Shown here in pieces: positions 44,206-53,221 of a stretch of 64,000 nucleotides of DNA. The stretch spans positions 310,001 to 374,000 of the forward strand of contig JAIXWF010000015.1 in the NCBI GenBank assembly GCA_027482185.1, in the 5' to 3' direction. The position numbers and the translations under genes were made by a program. Positions within the stretch are counted from its first letter, which is position 1. Each line of letters starts with the position of its first letter. The notes beneath the pieces are model-generated. The model was not told where the DNA came from, ran no database searches, and was given only the letters and a program-made list of their open reading frames with translations. The stretch is from Opitutaceae bacterium (GTDB lineage: Bacteria; Verrucomicrobiota; Verrucomicrobiia; Opitutales; Opitutaceae).

Positions 44206-45452
44206 GGGACGAAGAAGCGGATGCAGAGCTGGCAGAAGAGCGCGCCGACCACAATCATCGCGAGCCCCCATAGCAGCATCTGGCGGAAAAGTTTCTTGCC
44301 GTCGCCGCCGGCGGGCAGCCCGGCGATGCAGAGGGCGCCGATCGTGGACAGCGGGGACACATCGACGATCGCGGCGCCGACGTTGATGCTCAGGGCGATC
44401 TCGAGCGGGTTGCCGCCGCCGAGCTTGGCCACGAGGCCCGGCACCATCGGCAGGAAGGCCGGATACACGACGCCCGAGGTCGAGCTGTAGGTGGAGATCA
44501 GCCCCGTCACGAATGCCATCGCCCCGTTCGCCGTCCCCGGCGTCGCGATCCGCGCCAGCAGCGAGGAAAACAATTCCATCCCGCCGGTTTTCTCCAGGAC
44601 TCCGACCAGCACGCTCACTCCGGAAACCATCAGCAGCACCGACCACGGCACGGCGGACACCGCGACGTGATCGTCGATGGTCCGACCGAGAATGAGCAGC
44701 GCCGCGCCGGCGAAAGCGGAAAGACCGGGATTCACCTTGAACACGGTCACGCCAACGATCCAGGCGGCCAGCACTGCCAGCGTGAACCATTGCCGTCCCG
44801 TCAACGGGGCCTCCGCCGGCCCGGCGGCGAGCGCGACCTTGGGCGCCCGCAGCAAGGCGAGACCGCCGAAGAGCCCGTACGCGGCCGCGGCGACGAAGGC
44901 GTGCGCGGCGAAATTGGCCCCGAAGACGCTCCAGTCCTGGTGCGGCAGGCCGGCCTTGTGCATCTGCGTCTGGACAATCACGCCCACGGCGCTGAACGGC
45001 GACAGGTTGCCGGCGTTGGCGCCGTTGGCGACCATCAGCGCCATCAGGAACGGCGAAATCCCCGCCGTCGCGCCGGCCGCCATGGCCAGCGGCGCGACCA
45101 GGGCGGAGGCCGCGATCGCCCCGGGGCCGATCGACGCCAGGCCGCAGGCCAACGTGAAGAACAGCGGCGGCAGCAGCGCCGGCGTGCCGCCGCAGGCGCG
45201 GACCCCGCGTCGCGCAAGGGCGCCGAGCGTGCCGTTTTCCTGCGCGATGCCGAACAGCAACGTCACGCCCGCCAGCGTCACGAACAACGCCGACGGGAAC
45301 AGACCGAGGACGGCGTCGGGCTTCCACCCGGCCGCATAAATCCCGACGGGAAACGCCAGCGCGACGGCCAAGATGCCGACGTTGATCCGCGAGGTCAGGC
45401 TCAGCAGAATGACGGCGAGCAGCGCCAGCAGCGAGAGCGTCGCGGGATTCAT
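44202..45452 (-). CDS. matC: Dicarboxylate (malonate-type) permease, MatC-like / SLC13 family
   Basis: 416 residues from ATG 45452, overlapping the ligase stop by ATGA. About 12 hydrophobic segments. The N-terminal part (LTSRINVGILAVALAFPVGI, FVTLAGVTLLFGIAQENGTL) matches the MatC_N dicarboxylate carrier family and the core matches SLC13-like permeases (GATAGISPFLMALMVANGAN, NLSPFSAVGVIVQ, STIGALCIAG). Placement directly after a MatB-like ligase reproduces the matB-matC order of malonate-using bacteria, so import of malonate or a related dicarboxylate is likely. Other dicarboxylates are possible. Confidence 0.83.
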   Translation of the reverse strand: MNPATLSLLALLAVILLSLTSRINVGILAVALAFPVGIYAAGWKPDAVLGLFPSALFVTLAGVTLLFGIAQENGTLGALARRGVRACGGTPALLPPLFFTLACGLASIGPGAIAASALVAPLAMAAGATAGISPFLMALMVANGANAGNLSPFSAVGVIVQTQMHKAGLPHQDWSVFGANFAAHAFVAAAAYGLFGGLALLRAPKVALAAGPAEAPLTGRQWFTLAVLAAWIVGVTVFKVNPGLSAFAGAALLILGRTIDDHVAVSAVPWSVLLMVSGVSVLVGVLEKTGGMELFSSLLARIATPGTANGAMAFVTGLISTYSSTSGVVYPAFLPMVPGLVAKLGGGNPLEIALSINVGAAIVDVSPLSTIGALCIAGLPAGGDGKKLFRQMLLWGLAMIVVGALFCQLCIRFFVP

Positions 45453-46945
45453 GCGCCGGCGGCGGGAGCGGAGGCGGGCCGGGGTAGAAGGTGTTTCTGG
45501 ACCTTGCCGAGCGCGGTGCGCGGAATCGCGGCCACGCGGACAAAGGCGCGCGGCTGTTTGAACGACGCCAGCTGCGTGCGCAGCCGTTGCCCGAGCGCTG
45601 TTTCGTCGAAGGCCGCGGGATCGACGACGAGGTAGGCGACGGGCACCTCGCCGCGCACCGGATCGGGGGCGCCGACCACCGTCGCCTCGCGCACGCCGGG
45701 CTGTTCGAGCAGGACCTCCTCGATCTCGCGCGGGTAAATGTTGAAGCCGCCGGAAATGATCAGGTCGCTGCGCCGCCCCTGCAGCGTGATGTAGCCGTCG
45801 GGCGCCCGGACGCCGATGTCGCCGGTGCGGAACCAACCGTCGACCCAGGCCGCGGCCGTGGCCTCGGGCCGGCGCCAGTAACCGGCGCACACGTTCGGAC
45901 CTTTCACCCACAGTTCGCCGGTCGTGCCGTCGGCCACGGGGGCGCCGGCTTCGTCGCAGATCTTCACCGCCACGTGGGCGAGCGGGAATCCGACCGTGCC
46001 CGGCCGGCGCTCGCCGGCGTACGGGTTGCCCACGTTCATCAGCGTTTCGGTCATGCCGTAGCGCTCGAGAATCACCGAACCGTACAGTTGCCGGAAACGT
46101 TCGTGGACCTCGGCGGGCAAGGGCGCGGAGCCCGACACCGCCAGCCGCAGCCGCGACCCGATCGAGCGGGCCACCTCGGGCGGCAATTCCAGCAGCCGCA
46201 CGTACATGGCGGGGACGCCGAAGAACAGCGTGGGCCGGTATTCCTCGAACCACACCGGCGCCTTGAGATGTTCGAACCGCTCCAGCAGCCGCATGTGGCA
46301 GCCGCTGAAAAGCCAGATGTGCAGCCCGTTCGCCAGGCCGTGAACATGGAAGAGCGGCAGCGTCGCCAGATAGCGGTCGGCGGCCGTGACGTCCCACGCC
46401 GTGACCAAGGTCAGGGCATTGGTCGCGAAATTTCCCTGAGTGAGGACCGCGCCTTTGGCGGCGCCGGTGGTGCCCGAGGTGTAGATGAGCGCCATCGGCG
46501 TGTCCGCGTCCGCGGGCACGGCCACGCGTTCGTCGGGCGCGCCCGACGCTTCGGCGGCCAAGGCATCGACCTCCCAAATCGGAACCTCGCCGGAGACAAA
46601 GCCGGCCAGTTCCCGCGACGTCACCACGGCCGTGGGCGCCGCGTCGCGCAGGATATGGGTGAGTTCGCGCTCCCGGTAGAGCACGTTGATCGGCACGACG
46701 ATCAGGCCGAGCTTCACGCCGGCGAGCCACAGATCGATCACCTCGACCCGATTCTGCAGGAAGAAGGCCAGCCGGTCCCCGCGCTGCAATCCGCGCGCAC
46801 GCAGCAGGTGCGCGAGCCGGTTGCTGCGGATCTCGAGGTCCCCGAACGTATAGGCGGCGCGGCGGCCGTCGGCGCTTTCGCATTCGAGGGCGGGCCGCGC
46901 CGCGCGGGCGCGCAGCGACAGATCGAAGAGGGGCAGGAGCGACAT
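45449..46945 (-). CDS. matB: Malonyl-CoA synthetase-like acyl-CoA ligase (MatB-like)
   Basis: 498 residues from ATG 46945. ANL-superfamily motifs: A3 LIYTSGTTGAAKGAVLTQGN, LPLFHVHGLANGLHIWLFSG, A5 ERYGMTETLMNVGNPYAGER, A7 GWFRTGDIGVRAPDGYI, and the C-terminal catalytic Lys in RTALGKVQKHLL. The stretch MTETLMNVGNPYAGERRPGT closely matches malonyl-CoA synthetases, in which an Arg in this region binds the second carboxylate. The reaction would be malonate + CoA + ATP to malonyl-CoA + AMP + PPi in the cytosol. It is first in an operon with the MatC-like permease and an SGNH hydrolase. A methylmalonate preference is possible. Confidence 0.85.
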   Translation of the reverse strand: MSLLPLFDLSLRARAARPALECESADGRRAAYTFGDLEIRSNRLAHLLRARGLQRGDRLAFFLQNRVEVIDLWLAGVKLGLIVVPINVLYRERELTHILRDAAPTAVVTSRELAGFVSGEVPIWEVDALAAEASGAPDERVAVPADADTPMALIYTSGTTGAAKGAVLTQGNFATNALTLVTAWDVTAADRYLATLPLFHVHGLANGLHIWLFSGCHMRLLERFEHLKAPVWFEEYRPTLFFGVPAMYVRLLELPPEVARSIGSRLRLAVSGSAPLPAEVHERFRQLYGSVILERYGMTETLMNVGNPYAGERRPGTVGFPLAHVAVKICDEAGAPVADGTTGELWVKGPNVCAGYWRRPEATAAAWVDGWFRTGDIGVRAPDGYITLQGRRSDLIISGGFNIYPREIEEVLLEQPGVREATVVGAPDPVRGEVPVAYLVVDPAAFDETALGQRLRTQLASFKQPRAFVRVAAIPRTALGKVQKHLLPRPASAPAAGA

Positions 46946-47146
46946 GGCGGGGTGAAAGCGAGGGGCGGCCGGCGGCGTTTACGCCGGCCGAGAGGGCTGA
47001 CGAAGGGGCGGAAGGAATCGGGTCGCGTGGGAACTCCGTTGCGGCGCCGACGCGTCCCGGGCACCGGGGCAGTGCCACGGCGGCGACGTTGACGCCCGAA
47101 CGAGTCGCGTCAACTCACCGGCAGTCGCAGTCGAAGATCAGGGAGT
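46946..47146. promoter_or_regulatory. Upstream region of the malonate operon with a 9-bp hairpin
   Basis: A perfect 9-bp inverted repeat, CGGCCGGCG (46966-46974) and CGCCGGCCG (46982-46990) with a 7-nt loop, lies 20 bp upstream of the matB-like ATG. No MatR-like site was recognised. The rest of this stretch shows nothing clear; the repeat element at 47147-47280 completes the 335-bp gap. Confidence 0.5.
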
Positions 47147-47280
47147 GGAGAACGCTTGGCCGAGAGTTGAGCGCCAAACCGTTCGGTTCGTCAGGTTGCC
47201 GGCGGCGGCGGCGCTTTCCGGGGCTCGGCGGATCGATCTCCCAACCCTCAACTTTCAACTCTCAACTGCATGATTCCGGC
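47147..47280. repeat. Stop-anchored heptad element, about 130 bp
   Basis: Follows the aldo/keto reductase TGA (47283-47281) directly. Minus-strand order: GCCGGAATCATGCA, then GTTGAGA-GTTGAAA-GTTGAGG-GTTGGGA, GATCGATCCGCCGAG, a GC-rich stretch, the core ACCGAACGGTTT, and a GCTCAACTCTCGG arm. It aligns end to end with the copy at 29222-29357. Confidence 0.8.
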
Positions 47281-48282
47281 TCAGTCGAAGATCGGGTAGA
47301 ACGTGTTGAACGCGACCTCGCCGAAGTGGCCGGGATCGTTGAAACGGCGGCGGCGGTCGAGGGCGTCGATCGCGGCCATTTCCTCGCCGCTCAGGGCAAA
47401 GTCGAAGAGCGCGAGGTTTTCCGCGAGCCGGGCGGGCGACCGCGTCTTCGGGATCACCGCGCAGCCGCGCTGCACGCCCCAGCGCAGGACAGTCTGCGCG
47501 GCGGTGCGGCCATGGCGCGCGGCGATGGCGGCGACGACCGGATCCGCGAGCACGTTTTCCTCGGGCTTCGCCATGCCGAGCGGGACGTAAGACGGCGCGC
47601 CGAGCGGGGAAAACGCGGTGACGGCAATGCCTTCCTGCGCGCAGAACCGCAGCTGCCGCGGCTGCGCGAGGTACGGGTGCAGCTCGATCTGGTGGACGGC
47701 GGGTCGGATGGAGCAATAGCTGAGGACGTCGCGCAGGGCGGAGATGTTGAGATTGCAGACGCCGATGCGCTTCACGAGGCCGGCGCGCTGCAGTTCTTCC
47801 ATCGCGCCCCAGGTGTCGGCGTACGGCACCTTGATCGGCCGCATCGCGGGCTGCGCCGCCTTCGGGTCGTGGAACCACTCCGGCGGGTACCGCACGTCGA
47901 AGGGCACGAAGGCCAGCGCGATCGGGAAATGGACGAGGTAGAGATCGAGGTAGTCGAGCCCGAGGTCGCGCAGCGAACGCTCGCAGGCGGCGCGCACGTG
48001 CTTGGGTTCATGATACGTGTTCCAGAGTTTCGACGTGACCCACAGGTCCTCGCGGCGGGCGAGGCCGGCGCGCAGGGCGGCGGCGAGACCGGCGCCGACT
48101 TCGGGCTCGTTGCCGTAGTCGCAGGCGCAGTCGAAGTGCCGGTAGCCAAGGCGCACGGCCTCCTGCACGACGGCCGGGGCTTCGGGTTTCGGAAGTTTCC
48201 AGGCGCCGAGACCGACGGCCGGGAAACGCCCGCCGTCGGGCAAGGTCAGCGCGGTGGGGAGGGCAGCGGGAGACGAAGACAT
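47281..48282 (-). CDS. Aldo/keto reductase (xylose-reductase-like)
   Basis: 333 residues from ATG 48282. The catalytic tetrad is complete: D51 and Y56 (RHFDCACDYGNE), K85 (WVTSKLWN) and H118 (YLVHFP). The NADPH-binding C-terminal landmark IPKTRSPARLAENLALFDF is present. The 333-residue length and insert VRYPPEWFHDPKAAQPAMRP match the AKR2-type aldose/xylose reductases. It would reduce aldoses or other carbonyls in the cytosol. It is monocistronic, between a heptad element at its 3' end and another upstream. Confidence 0.9.
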   Translation of the reverse strand: MSSSPAALPTALTLPDGGRFPAVGLGAWKLPKPEAPAVVQEAVRLGYRHFDCACDYGNEPEVGAGLAAALRAGLARREDLWVTSKLWNTYHEPKHVRAACERSLRDLGLDYLDLYLVHFPIALAFVPFDVRYPPEWFHDPKAAQPAMRPIKVPYADTWGAMEELQRAGLVKRIGVCNLNISALRDVLSYCSIRPAVHQIELHPYLAQPRQLRFCAQEGIAVTAFSPLGAPSYVPLGMAKPEENVLADPVVAAIAARHGRTAAQTVLRWGVQRGCAVIPKTRSPARLAENLALFDFALSGEEMAAIDALDRRRRFNDPGHFGEVAFNTFYPIFD

Positions 48283-48354
48283 CCCGCGAGCGAAACGCAG
48301 GAAGCGGACGGCGTCACGGGCAAACCCCGGCAGCCCGCGGCCGCGGGCTGCCGG

Positions 48355-48481
48355 TTCAAAGCTGAAGGTTGAAAGGTGAAAGACCGGACGGTCGGCGCCG
48401 CGGTCGCGAACCCGCGCGGCGCGGAGCCGTTCGGTTCGGCCCTCAACTCTCAACCCGTCGCTCTCAGCTCCATGAATCTGC
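48355..48481. repeat. Stop-anchored heptad element
   Basis: Follows the STN-TonB receptor TGA (48484-48482). Minus-strand order: GCAGATTCATGGA, GCTGAGA, GACGG, GTTGAGA-GTTGAGG, then the core CCGAACCGAACGGC (also in the 29258 and 47189 copies), a GC-rich middle, and TTTCACC-TTTCAAC-CTTCAGC at the far end. Confidence 0.75.
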
Positions 48482-51400
48482 TCAGAAGTTGCCCCGCAGG
48501 CCGAAGACCCACGACGCGCCGTAGTCCTGGCGTTGGCGGAAGCGCGCTTCGACGGGCGTGTTGGGGCCGAAGACCTTGAAGTCTTCGGTGGCGTTGCCGA
48601 GGTTGCGGATACTGCCGAAGGCGGTGATCCGGCGGTGCAGCCGGTACTCGCCGGTGAGGTCGATGTAGAGCCGCTTGGAGCCCCAGTTGAACGTGGAGGC
48701 GTCGATGCCGCGGCCGGTGACGAGACCGCGACGCTGGCGGCCACGGTAGTTCCAGTTGAGCTTCAGGTTGTATTTGTCGCGGCCGAGGCTGAGGCCCCAG
48801 TTGTACGTGCGCGGGATGTAGCCGCTGAAGTTGTCGGCCGCCTGCCCGGTGGCGCGTTGGGCGCTGGCGTTGGCGAAGACCTGCACGCCGCGGGCCCACG
48901 GGGGCAAAAACGTGAGCGCCTGCTTGTAGTCGAACTCGAGGCCTTCCATCCGCACGGTGCTCGCGATGTTGAACTGCGTCGACACGTCGTAGCGGCCGTA
49001 GACATCCGGATCGAGATCGTAGAGGGCGAGGAACTCCGGCGTCGGCGTGAAGACGGTGCTGCCGAAGAAATTCTCGAAGTCGCGGCGGAACGCGCCGACG
49101 GAGACCTGGCCGATGCGCTCGAAGTAATACTCGAGGCGGACCTTGGCGGAACGCGCGCTCCAGGCCTTGATGCCGGCGTTGTTGACCGTGATCCGGTTGC
49201 CGGGGCTGGGCAGCGCCTCCGTATCCGGCAACGTGATGCCGCCGGCATACTGGTTGAAATCGGGGCGGCCGACGGAGGTGTAGACGGACCCGCGGACGAC
49301 GAGGTTGTCGCGCAGGTTGAAGCTCGCGTTGAGATTCGGGAAGAGCCGGAGGTACTCCTTCCGGGCCGTGAGGCCGCGATCGATGTACGTGAGCCGCGAG
49401 GTGCCGAGGGCGTCGGTCGCGATCGGGAGCGGGCGGCCGTTGGCGCCGAGGACGGGGCGGCCGGCGGAGTCGCGCTGGAAGTTGCGCGTCGGGTCGTTCA
49501 GCGGTCCCTCGGCGGTGATGTTGGTCTGCTCGGCGCGCACGCCGCCGACGAGCTTCAGCCGGCGGTCGAACAGCGCGAGGTCGCCGCGCACGTACGCGGA
49601 AGAAATCACCTCGGCCGCGCGCTTCGACAACCCAATCGCGGAACGGTAGGCGCCGTTCTGGTCGAGGGTGAAGTACGACGGGTTGCGCTGGTAGAGCTGC
49701 CACAGTTTCTCGCCGCTCACCCACTCGATCCGGCCGAAGCCGAACGGCGCGTTGCGCTGCGAGAAACTCTCGTCGAAGGCCACGCCGGCGCCGTCGTCGC
49801 TGCCGTTGCCGGGCGTGGTGGTGCCGCGGCCGTCGGCGCCGACGAAGTTCCACGTCGGCGAGCTGCCGCGGATGTCGCGGACCGCCTCGCGCACGTCGAG
49901 GCCGGCCTTGACCGAGAGAGGCAGGTCGCGCACGTAGAGGTCGCGGCGGAGGTTGGCGAACGCGCTGCGCTTCCGGTCGGAGGATTCGCGCGGGTTGGCG
50001 CTCGCGTTGAGGATGACGTAGTTGTCGATGTCGTACGGATCGACGGGCGCGCCGGTGGTGCCGTCGGTCACGATGATCCGGCCCGGGCGCAGGTAGAAGA
50101 TGTCCTCGTACGAAATCGTGACGCCCGCGCGCCGGCCCTGCGAATTGGCGAAGTAGCCGTGGTCGATGTCGCGGTAGTGGTTGCTCGCGCGGGAGAGCCC
50201 AAGGCCGGCTTCGCCGCGCCAGACGGGACCGTCGTGGCGGAACGAAAGCGTCGGCATGTAGGTCGTGCCGGACTTGCGGCGCATGCCGTTGTTGTCGAGA
50301 CGCAGGACGCCGCGGCCGGCTTCGCCGCGGGTGAACGAGGTCGAGAAATCGCCCGGGGCGATGCGGTTCACGAAGAACGTGAGCATGCGGTTGCTCAGCT
50401 CGGCGTCGAAGTAGGCGTATTGAAACGAGAAGGACAGCCGGCCGTGCTCCGTCAGCCGGTAGTCGACGGTGGCCCCGAGCGAGGAGCGTTTGCTGAACTT
50501 CGCGGAATCCTGGATCAGAAAATCCGTGAGGTAGGGCCGGTCGGGCGTCGTGTCGGGGTACTGGTTGTTGTTGGTCGTCGCGGTGAGGCCGGTGGTGGCG
50601 CCGCTGGTGCCGCGCCACGTGCTCTGGGTGAAGTCTTCGCTGGTGTACTGGTTGCTGGAGCCGCCGGAGAGCGTGAAGCCGAAGCGGCGGTTGACCGGCA
50701 CGATGAAGGTGAAGTCGAAGCCGGGCTTGATCTTCCGCGTCGGCACGGTGCGCGGGCCCGGCGTTTTCCCGAAGTCCTTGGCGTTGTCCTTCATCATCAG
50801 GAAAACGGACGCCGTGTACGAAGGCTTGGAGCGTTCGAACGCGCTGCGCGGAACCATGTTCACCGAACCGGCGAGGGCGGAACCCGGGGATTCCGGCGTC
50901 GGCGAATGGATCACCTCGACGCGCGCGAGGTTGTTGATCGAGACCTGCTCGAGCTCGACCGTGCGGGACGTGCCCGACGAGGCGGCGCTGGCGAGATCGA
51001 AGCCGCCGATCGTGACGGGGACGTTGTTGGACGGCACACCGCTGAGCGAAATGGTGCGCGCGTCGCCGCCGCCGTAGTCGATGGTGACGCCGGGCAGGAA
51101 CTTCAGGAAATCGCCGACGTTGCCCTCGGCCACGAAGCCGAATTCGTCGGCCGAGACGACGTTGACGATGTTGGGGGCGAAGCGCTGCTCGTTGATCGCG
51201 ATCGCGGCGCCGTCCATCTGCTTCGTCGTGGTGACGACCATCTGCTCGAGCTGGACGACTTTGTCGCCCGGCGCGGCGCGGCCGCTGCCGAGCTCGATAT
51301 CGTGCCGCACGGTGCGGCCGGCGGCGACGGTGACGGTGTCGGTGCGCGTCGGCAGTCCGGTGAAGAACGTCCGCACCCGCGCCGCGCCCGCGGGCACGGC

Positions 51401-52033
51401 GGGAAAGCGGTAGTGTCCGTCCGGCCGGGAAAAGGTCTCGAGCGAAGTGCCCTCGATGGTGAGGCGCGCGTTCTCGAGGTACTCGCCGTTGCCGACGTTG
51501 AGAACGCGGCCCTCGATGGTGCCGGCGGTTTCGGCCGCGGCGGCGGGCCCGGGGGCGACCGCGAGGCCGAGCCATGCGGCGAGCACCGCCATCGGCCCCG
51601 CGCGGCGCTGGGAGCGCGGCGCGGGTTCGGCGCGCGCCGGCGCATCCGGGTTGGGGCGCGGCGCGGCGGCCGCCGGCGGCGGGGCGTCGCGGTTGACAAG
51701 CAAGGCGCCGGTCTCGCGGTCCTCGACGACCACGAGGCCGGTGTTGGCGAGCATGCGCTGCAGCACCTCGCGGGCGGCGAACTCGCCCTTCACGGCGTGG
51801 GTCCGCACGCCGCGCACCTTCGGCACGACATAGATGACCTGCTCGCCGGATTGCTCGGCGAATTGGCGCAGCGTCGCGGCGGCATCGCCGGCCGCGACCT
51901 CGTAGTTGCGTTTGGCCGCCGCGGCCCGGGCCCCGGGCACGAGCGCGGTGAGGACGAGAAACAGCAGGAGCCGGCGCAGGGTATCCACGGAACGGTAGAC
52001 GCGCAGGACGTAGGGGGCGAGGGTTTGGGTCAT
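48482..52033 (-). CDS. TonB-dependent transducer with STN domain (FecA-like architecture)
   Basis: 1183 residues from ATG 52033. Order: signal peptide (about 20-37), STN secretin/TonB short domain (43-115), a second hydrophobic signal-like segment (147-167, GPMAVLAAWLGLAVAPGPAA), a carboxypeptidase-regulatory-like domain (GTIEGRVLNVGNGEYLENAR onward), plug (SADEFGFVAEGNVGDFLKFL, ARVEVIHSPTPESPGSALAG) and barrel ending WVFGLRGNF. With the adjacent FecR and ECF sigma genes it forms a cell-surface signalling system: ligand binding outside, STN contact with FecR, release of sigma. The inner signal-like segment suggests an ordinary receptor gained an STN module at its front. Ligand unknown. Confidence 0.93.
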   Translation of the reverse strand: MTQTLAPYVLRVYRSVDTLRRLLLFLVLTALVPGARAAAAKRNYEVAAGDAAATLRQFAEQSGEQVIYVVPKVRGVRTHAVKGEFAAREVLQRMLANTGLVVVEDRETGALLVNRDAPPPAAAAPRPNPDAPARAEPAPRSQRRAGPMAVLAAWLGLAVAPGPAAAAETAGTIEGRVLNVGNGEYLENARLTIEGTSLETFSRPDGHYRFPAVPAGAARVRTFFTGLPTRTDTVTVAAGRTVRHDIELGSGRAAPGDKVVQLEQMVVTTTKQMDGAAIAINEQRFAPNIVNVVSADEFGFVAEGNVGDFLKFLPGVTIDYGGGDARTISLSGVPSNNVPVTIGGFDLASAASSGTSRTVELEQVSINNLARVEVIHSPTPESPGSALAGSVNMVPRSAFERSKPSYTASVFLMMKDNAKDFGKTPGPRTVPTRKIKPGFDFTFIVPVNRRFGFTLSGGSSNQYTSEDFTQSTWRGTSGATTGLTATTNNNQYPDTTPDRPYLTDFLIQDSAKFSKRSSLGATVDYRLTEHGRLSFSFQYAYFDAELSNRMLTFFVNRIAPGDFSTSFTRGEAGRGVLRLDNNGMRRKSGTTYMPTLSFRHDGPVWRGEAGLGLSRASNHYRDIDHGYFANSQGRRAGVTISYEDIFYLRPGRIIVTDGTTGAPVDPYDIDNYVILNASANPRESSDRKRSAFANLRRDLYVRDLPLSVKAGLDVREAVRDIRGSSPTWNFVGADGRGTTTPGNGSDDGAGVAFDESFSQRNAPFGFGRIEWVSGEKLWQLYQRNPSYFTLDQNGAYRSAIGLSKRAAEVISSAYVRGDLALFDRRLKLVGGVRAEQTNITAEGPLNDPTRNFQRDSAGRPVLGANGRPLPIATDALGTSRLTYIDRGLTARKEYLRLFPNLNASFNLRDNLVVRGSVYTSVGRPDFNQYAGGITLPDTEALPSPGNRITVNNAGIKAWSARSAKVRLEYYFERIGQVSVGAFRRDFENFFGSTVFTPTPEFLALYDLDPDVYGRYDVSTQFNIASTVRMEGLEFDYKQALTFLPPWARGVQVFANASAQRATGQAADNFSGYIPRTYNWGLSLGRDKYNLKLNWNYRGRQRRGLVTGRGIDASTFNWGSKRLYIDLTGEYRLHRRITAFGSIRNLGNATEDFKVFGPNTPVEARFRQRQDYGASWVFGLRGNF

Positions 52034-52131
52034 GTCCGACCGGGCGGCGGCGACGGATCGCGCGCAGGTCCGGTCAGAGGTTCAGACGAAGCAACGGTCG
52101 AAACGGGCTATGGCAAAGTCGCGCATGGCGC

Positions 52132-53211
52132 TCATGGCGCGGCCGCGGCCGGGACGCGACGGCGGAGCACGACCCGGTCCGGCGCCGGGCGCTCGACCGC
52201 GATCTCGCCGCCGCTCTCGAGCAGGCGCAGGAACGCGTCGGCGTGCTCCGCGCGGAAACTGCCGCCGATCGGCAGCGCGCCCAGATCCGGGTCGGCGAGC
52301 TCGATCCGGACCGCGTTGTGCCGGTTGAACTGCGCGGCCGCCTCCGCCAGCGGCGTATCCGCGAATACCAGACGCGGCCCCTGCCAGGCCAGCGCATCGC
52401 GGATCCTGCCGGGCGCGACCCGTTCGACCGGCGCCGCCGCGGGCGTCGGCGCGCCGGCGGTCGCGATCACCGTGCGTTCGTTGGCCCCCAGTTGCAGCGG
52501 GGCGGCGGAGTCCGCCGCGGCCCCGGCAACGGGGGCGACGGCCACGCGGCCCTCCGTGACCAGCACCTCGACCTCGCGGACGCCGCAGCGCACGTTGAAT
52601 GCCGTGCCGAGCGCGCGGACGGACACGCCGCCGGCCTCGACCGAAAACGGCCGGTTCGCATCCTTCGCCACCGTGAAATGCGCCTCGCCGCGGCGCAGGC
52701 GCACGCGGCGGCCGGGACCGGAAAGATCGACCTCCACCTCGGTGCCGCCGTTCAGTTCGAGAACCGAACCGTCGGCGAGGGGCACGCGCTCGTAGCCCTC
52801 GGCCGCCGTGGCAAACACCTGGACGCCCGGCGCGGCGGTTCCGGGCCGGCTCCACCAGACGAGTCCCGCAACGAGAAACGCGGCGGCGGCCGCCCAGACG
52901 GGCCACAGCCGCACCGGCCGCACCCGTGCCCGACCGCGCAACAGATCGCGGTCCGGGTGCCGGACCGCGGCGGGCCGGAAGTCGCGCAATTGCTGCAGCG
53001 CCGACCAAGTCCGTTCGAGCCGCTGCACCGCCGCCTCGTGTCGGGGATCGGCGGCACGCCAGGCCGCGAAGTCGCGCGCGGCCGCCGGATCAAGTTCGTC
53101 GTCGCGCTGCGCCAGCCACGCCGCGGCCGTGGCCGCGATGGCCTCGTCGTCCGACGGCCGGACCTTGGGGCGCCCGGCGCCGGATTCGGGAGGAAAACGG
53201 GAATCGCTCAT
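52132..53211 (-). CDS. FecR-family anti-sigma factor
   Basis: 359 residues from ATG 53211. Cytosolic N-terminal DUF4880-like region (about 22-70: EAIAATAAAWLAQRDDELDP, FAAWRAADPRHEAAVQRLER), one membrane segment (104-120, VWAAAAAFLVAGLVWW), a periplasmic FecR domain (130-230: VPLADGSVLELNGGTEVEVD, GEAHFTVAKDANRPFSVEAG, VRALGTAFNVR) and a C-terminal DUF4974/STN-like region (LVFADTPLAEAAAQFNRHNA). It would hold the neighbouring ECF sigma factor until the STN receptor signals. It lies 10 bp after the sigma gene and 98 bp before the receptor gene. Confidence 0.93.
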   Translation of the reverse strand: MSDSRFPPESGAGRPKVRPSDDEAIAATAAAWLAQRDDELDPAAARDFAAWRAADPRHEAAVQRLERTWSALQQLRDFRPAAVRHPDRDLLRGRARVRPVRLWPVWAAAAAFLVAGLVWWSRPGTAAPGVQVFATAAEGYERVPLADGSVLELNGGTEVEVDLSGPGRRVRLRRGEAHFTVAKDANRPFSVEAGGVSVRALGTAFNVRCGVREVEVLVTEGRVAVAPVAGAAADSAAPLQLGANERTVIATAGAPTPAAAPVERVAPGRIRDALAWQGPRLVFADTPLAEAAAQFNRHNAVRIELADPDLGALPIGGSFRAEHADAFLRLLESGGEIAVERPAPDRVVLRRRVPAAAAP

Positions 53212-53221
53212 GGGTCCGGGT

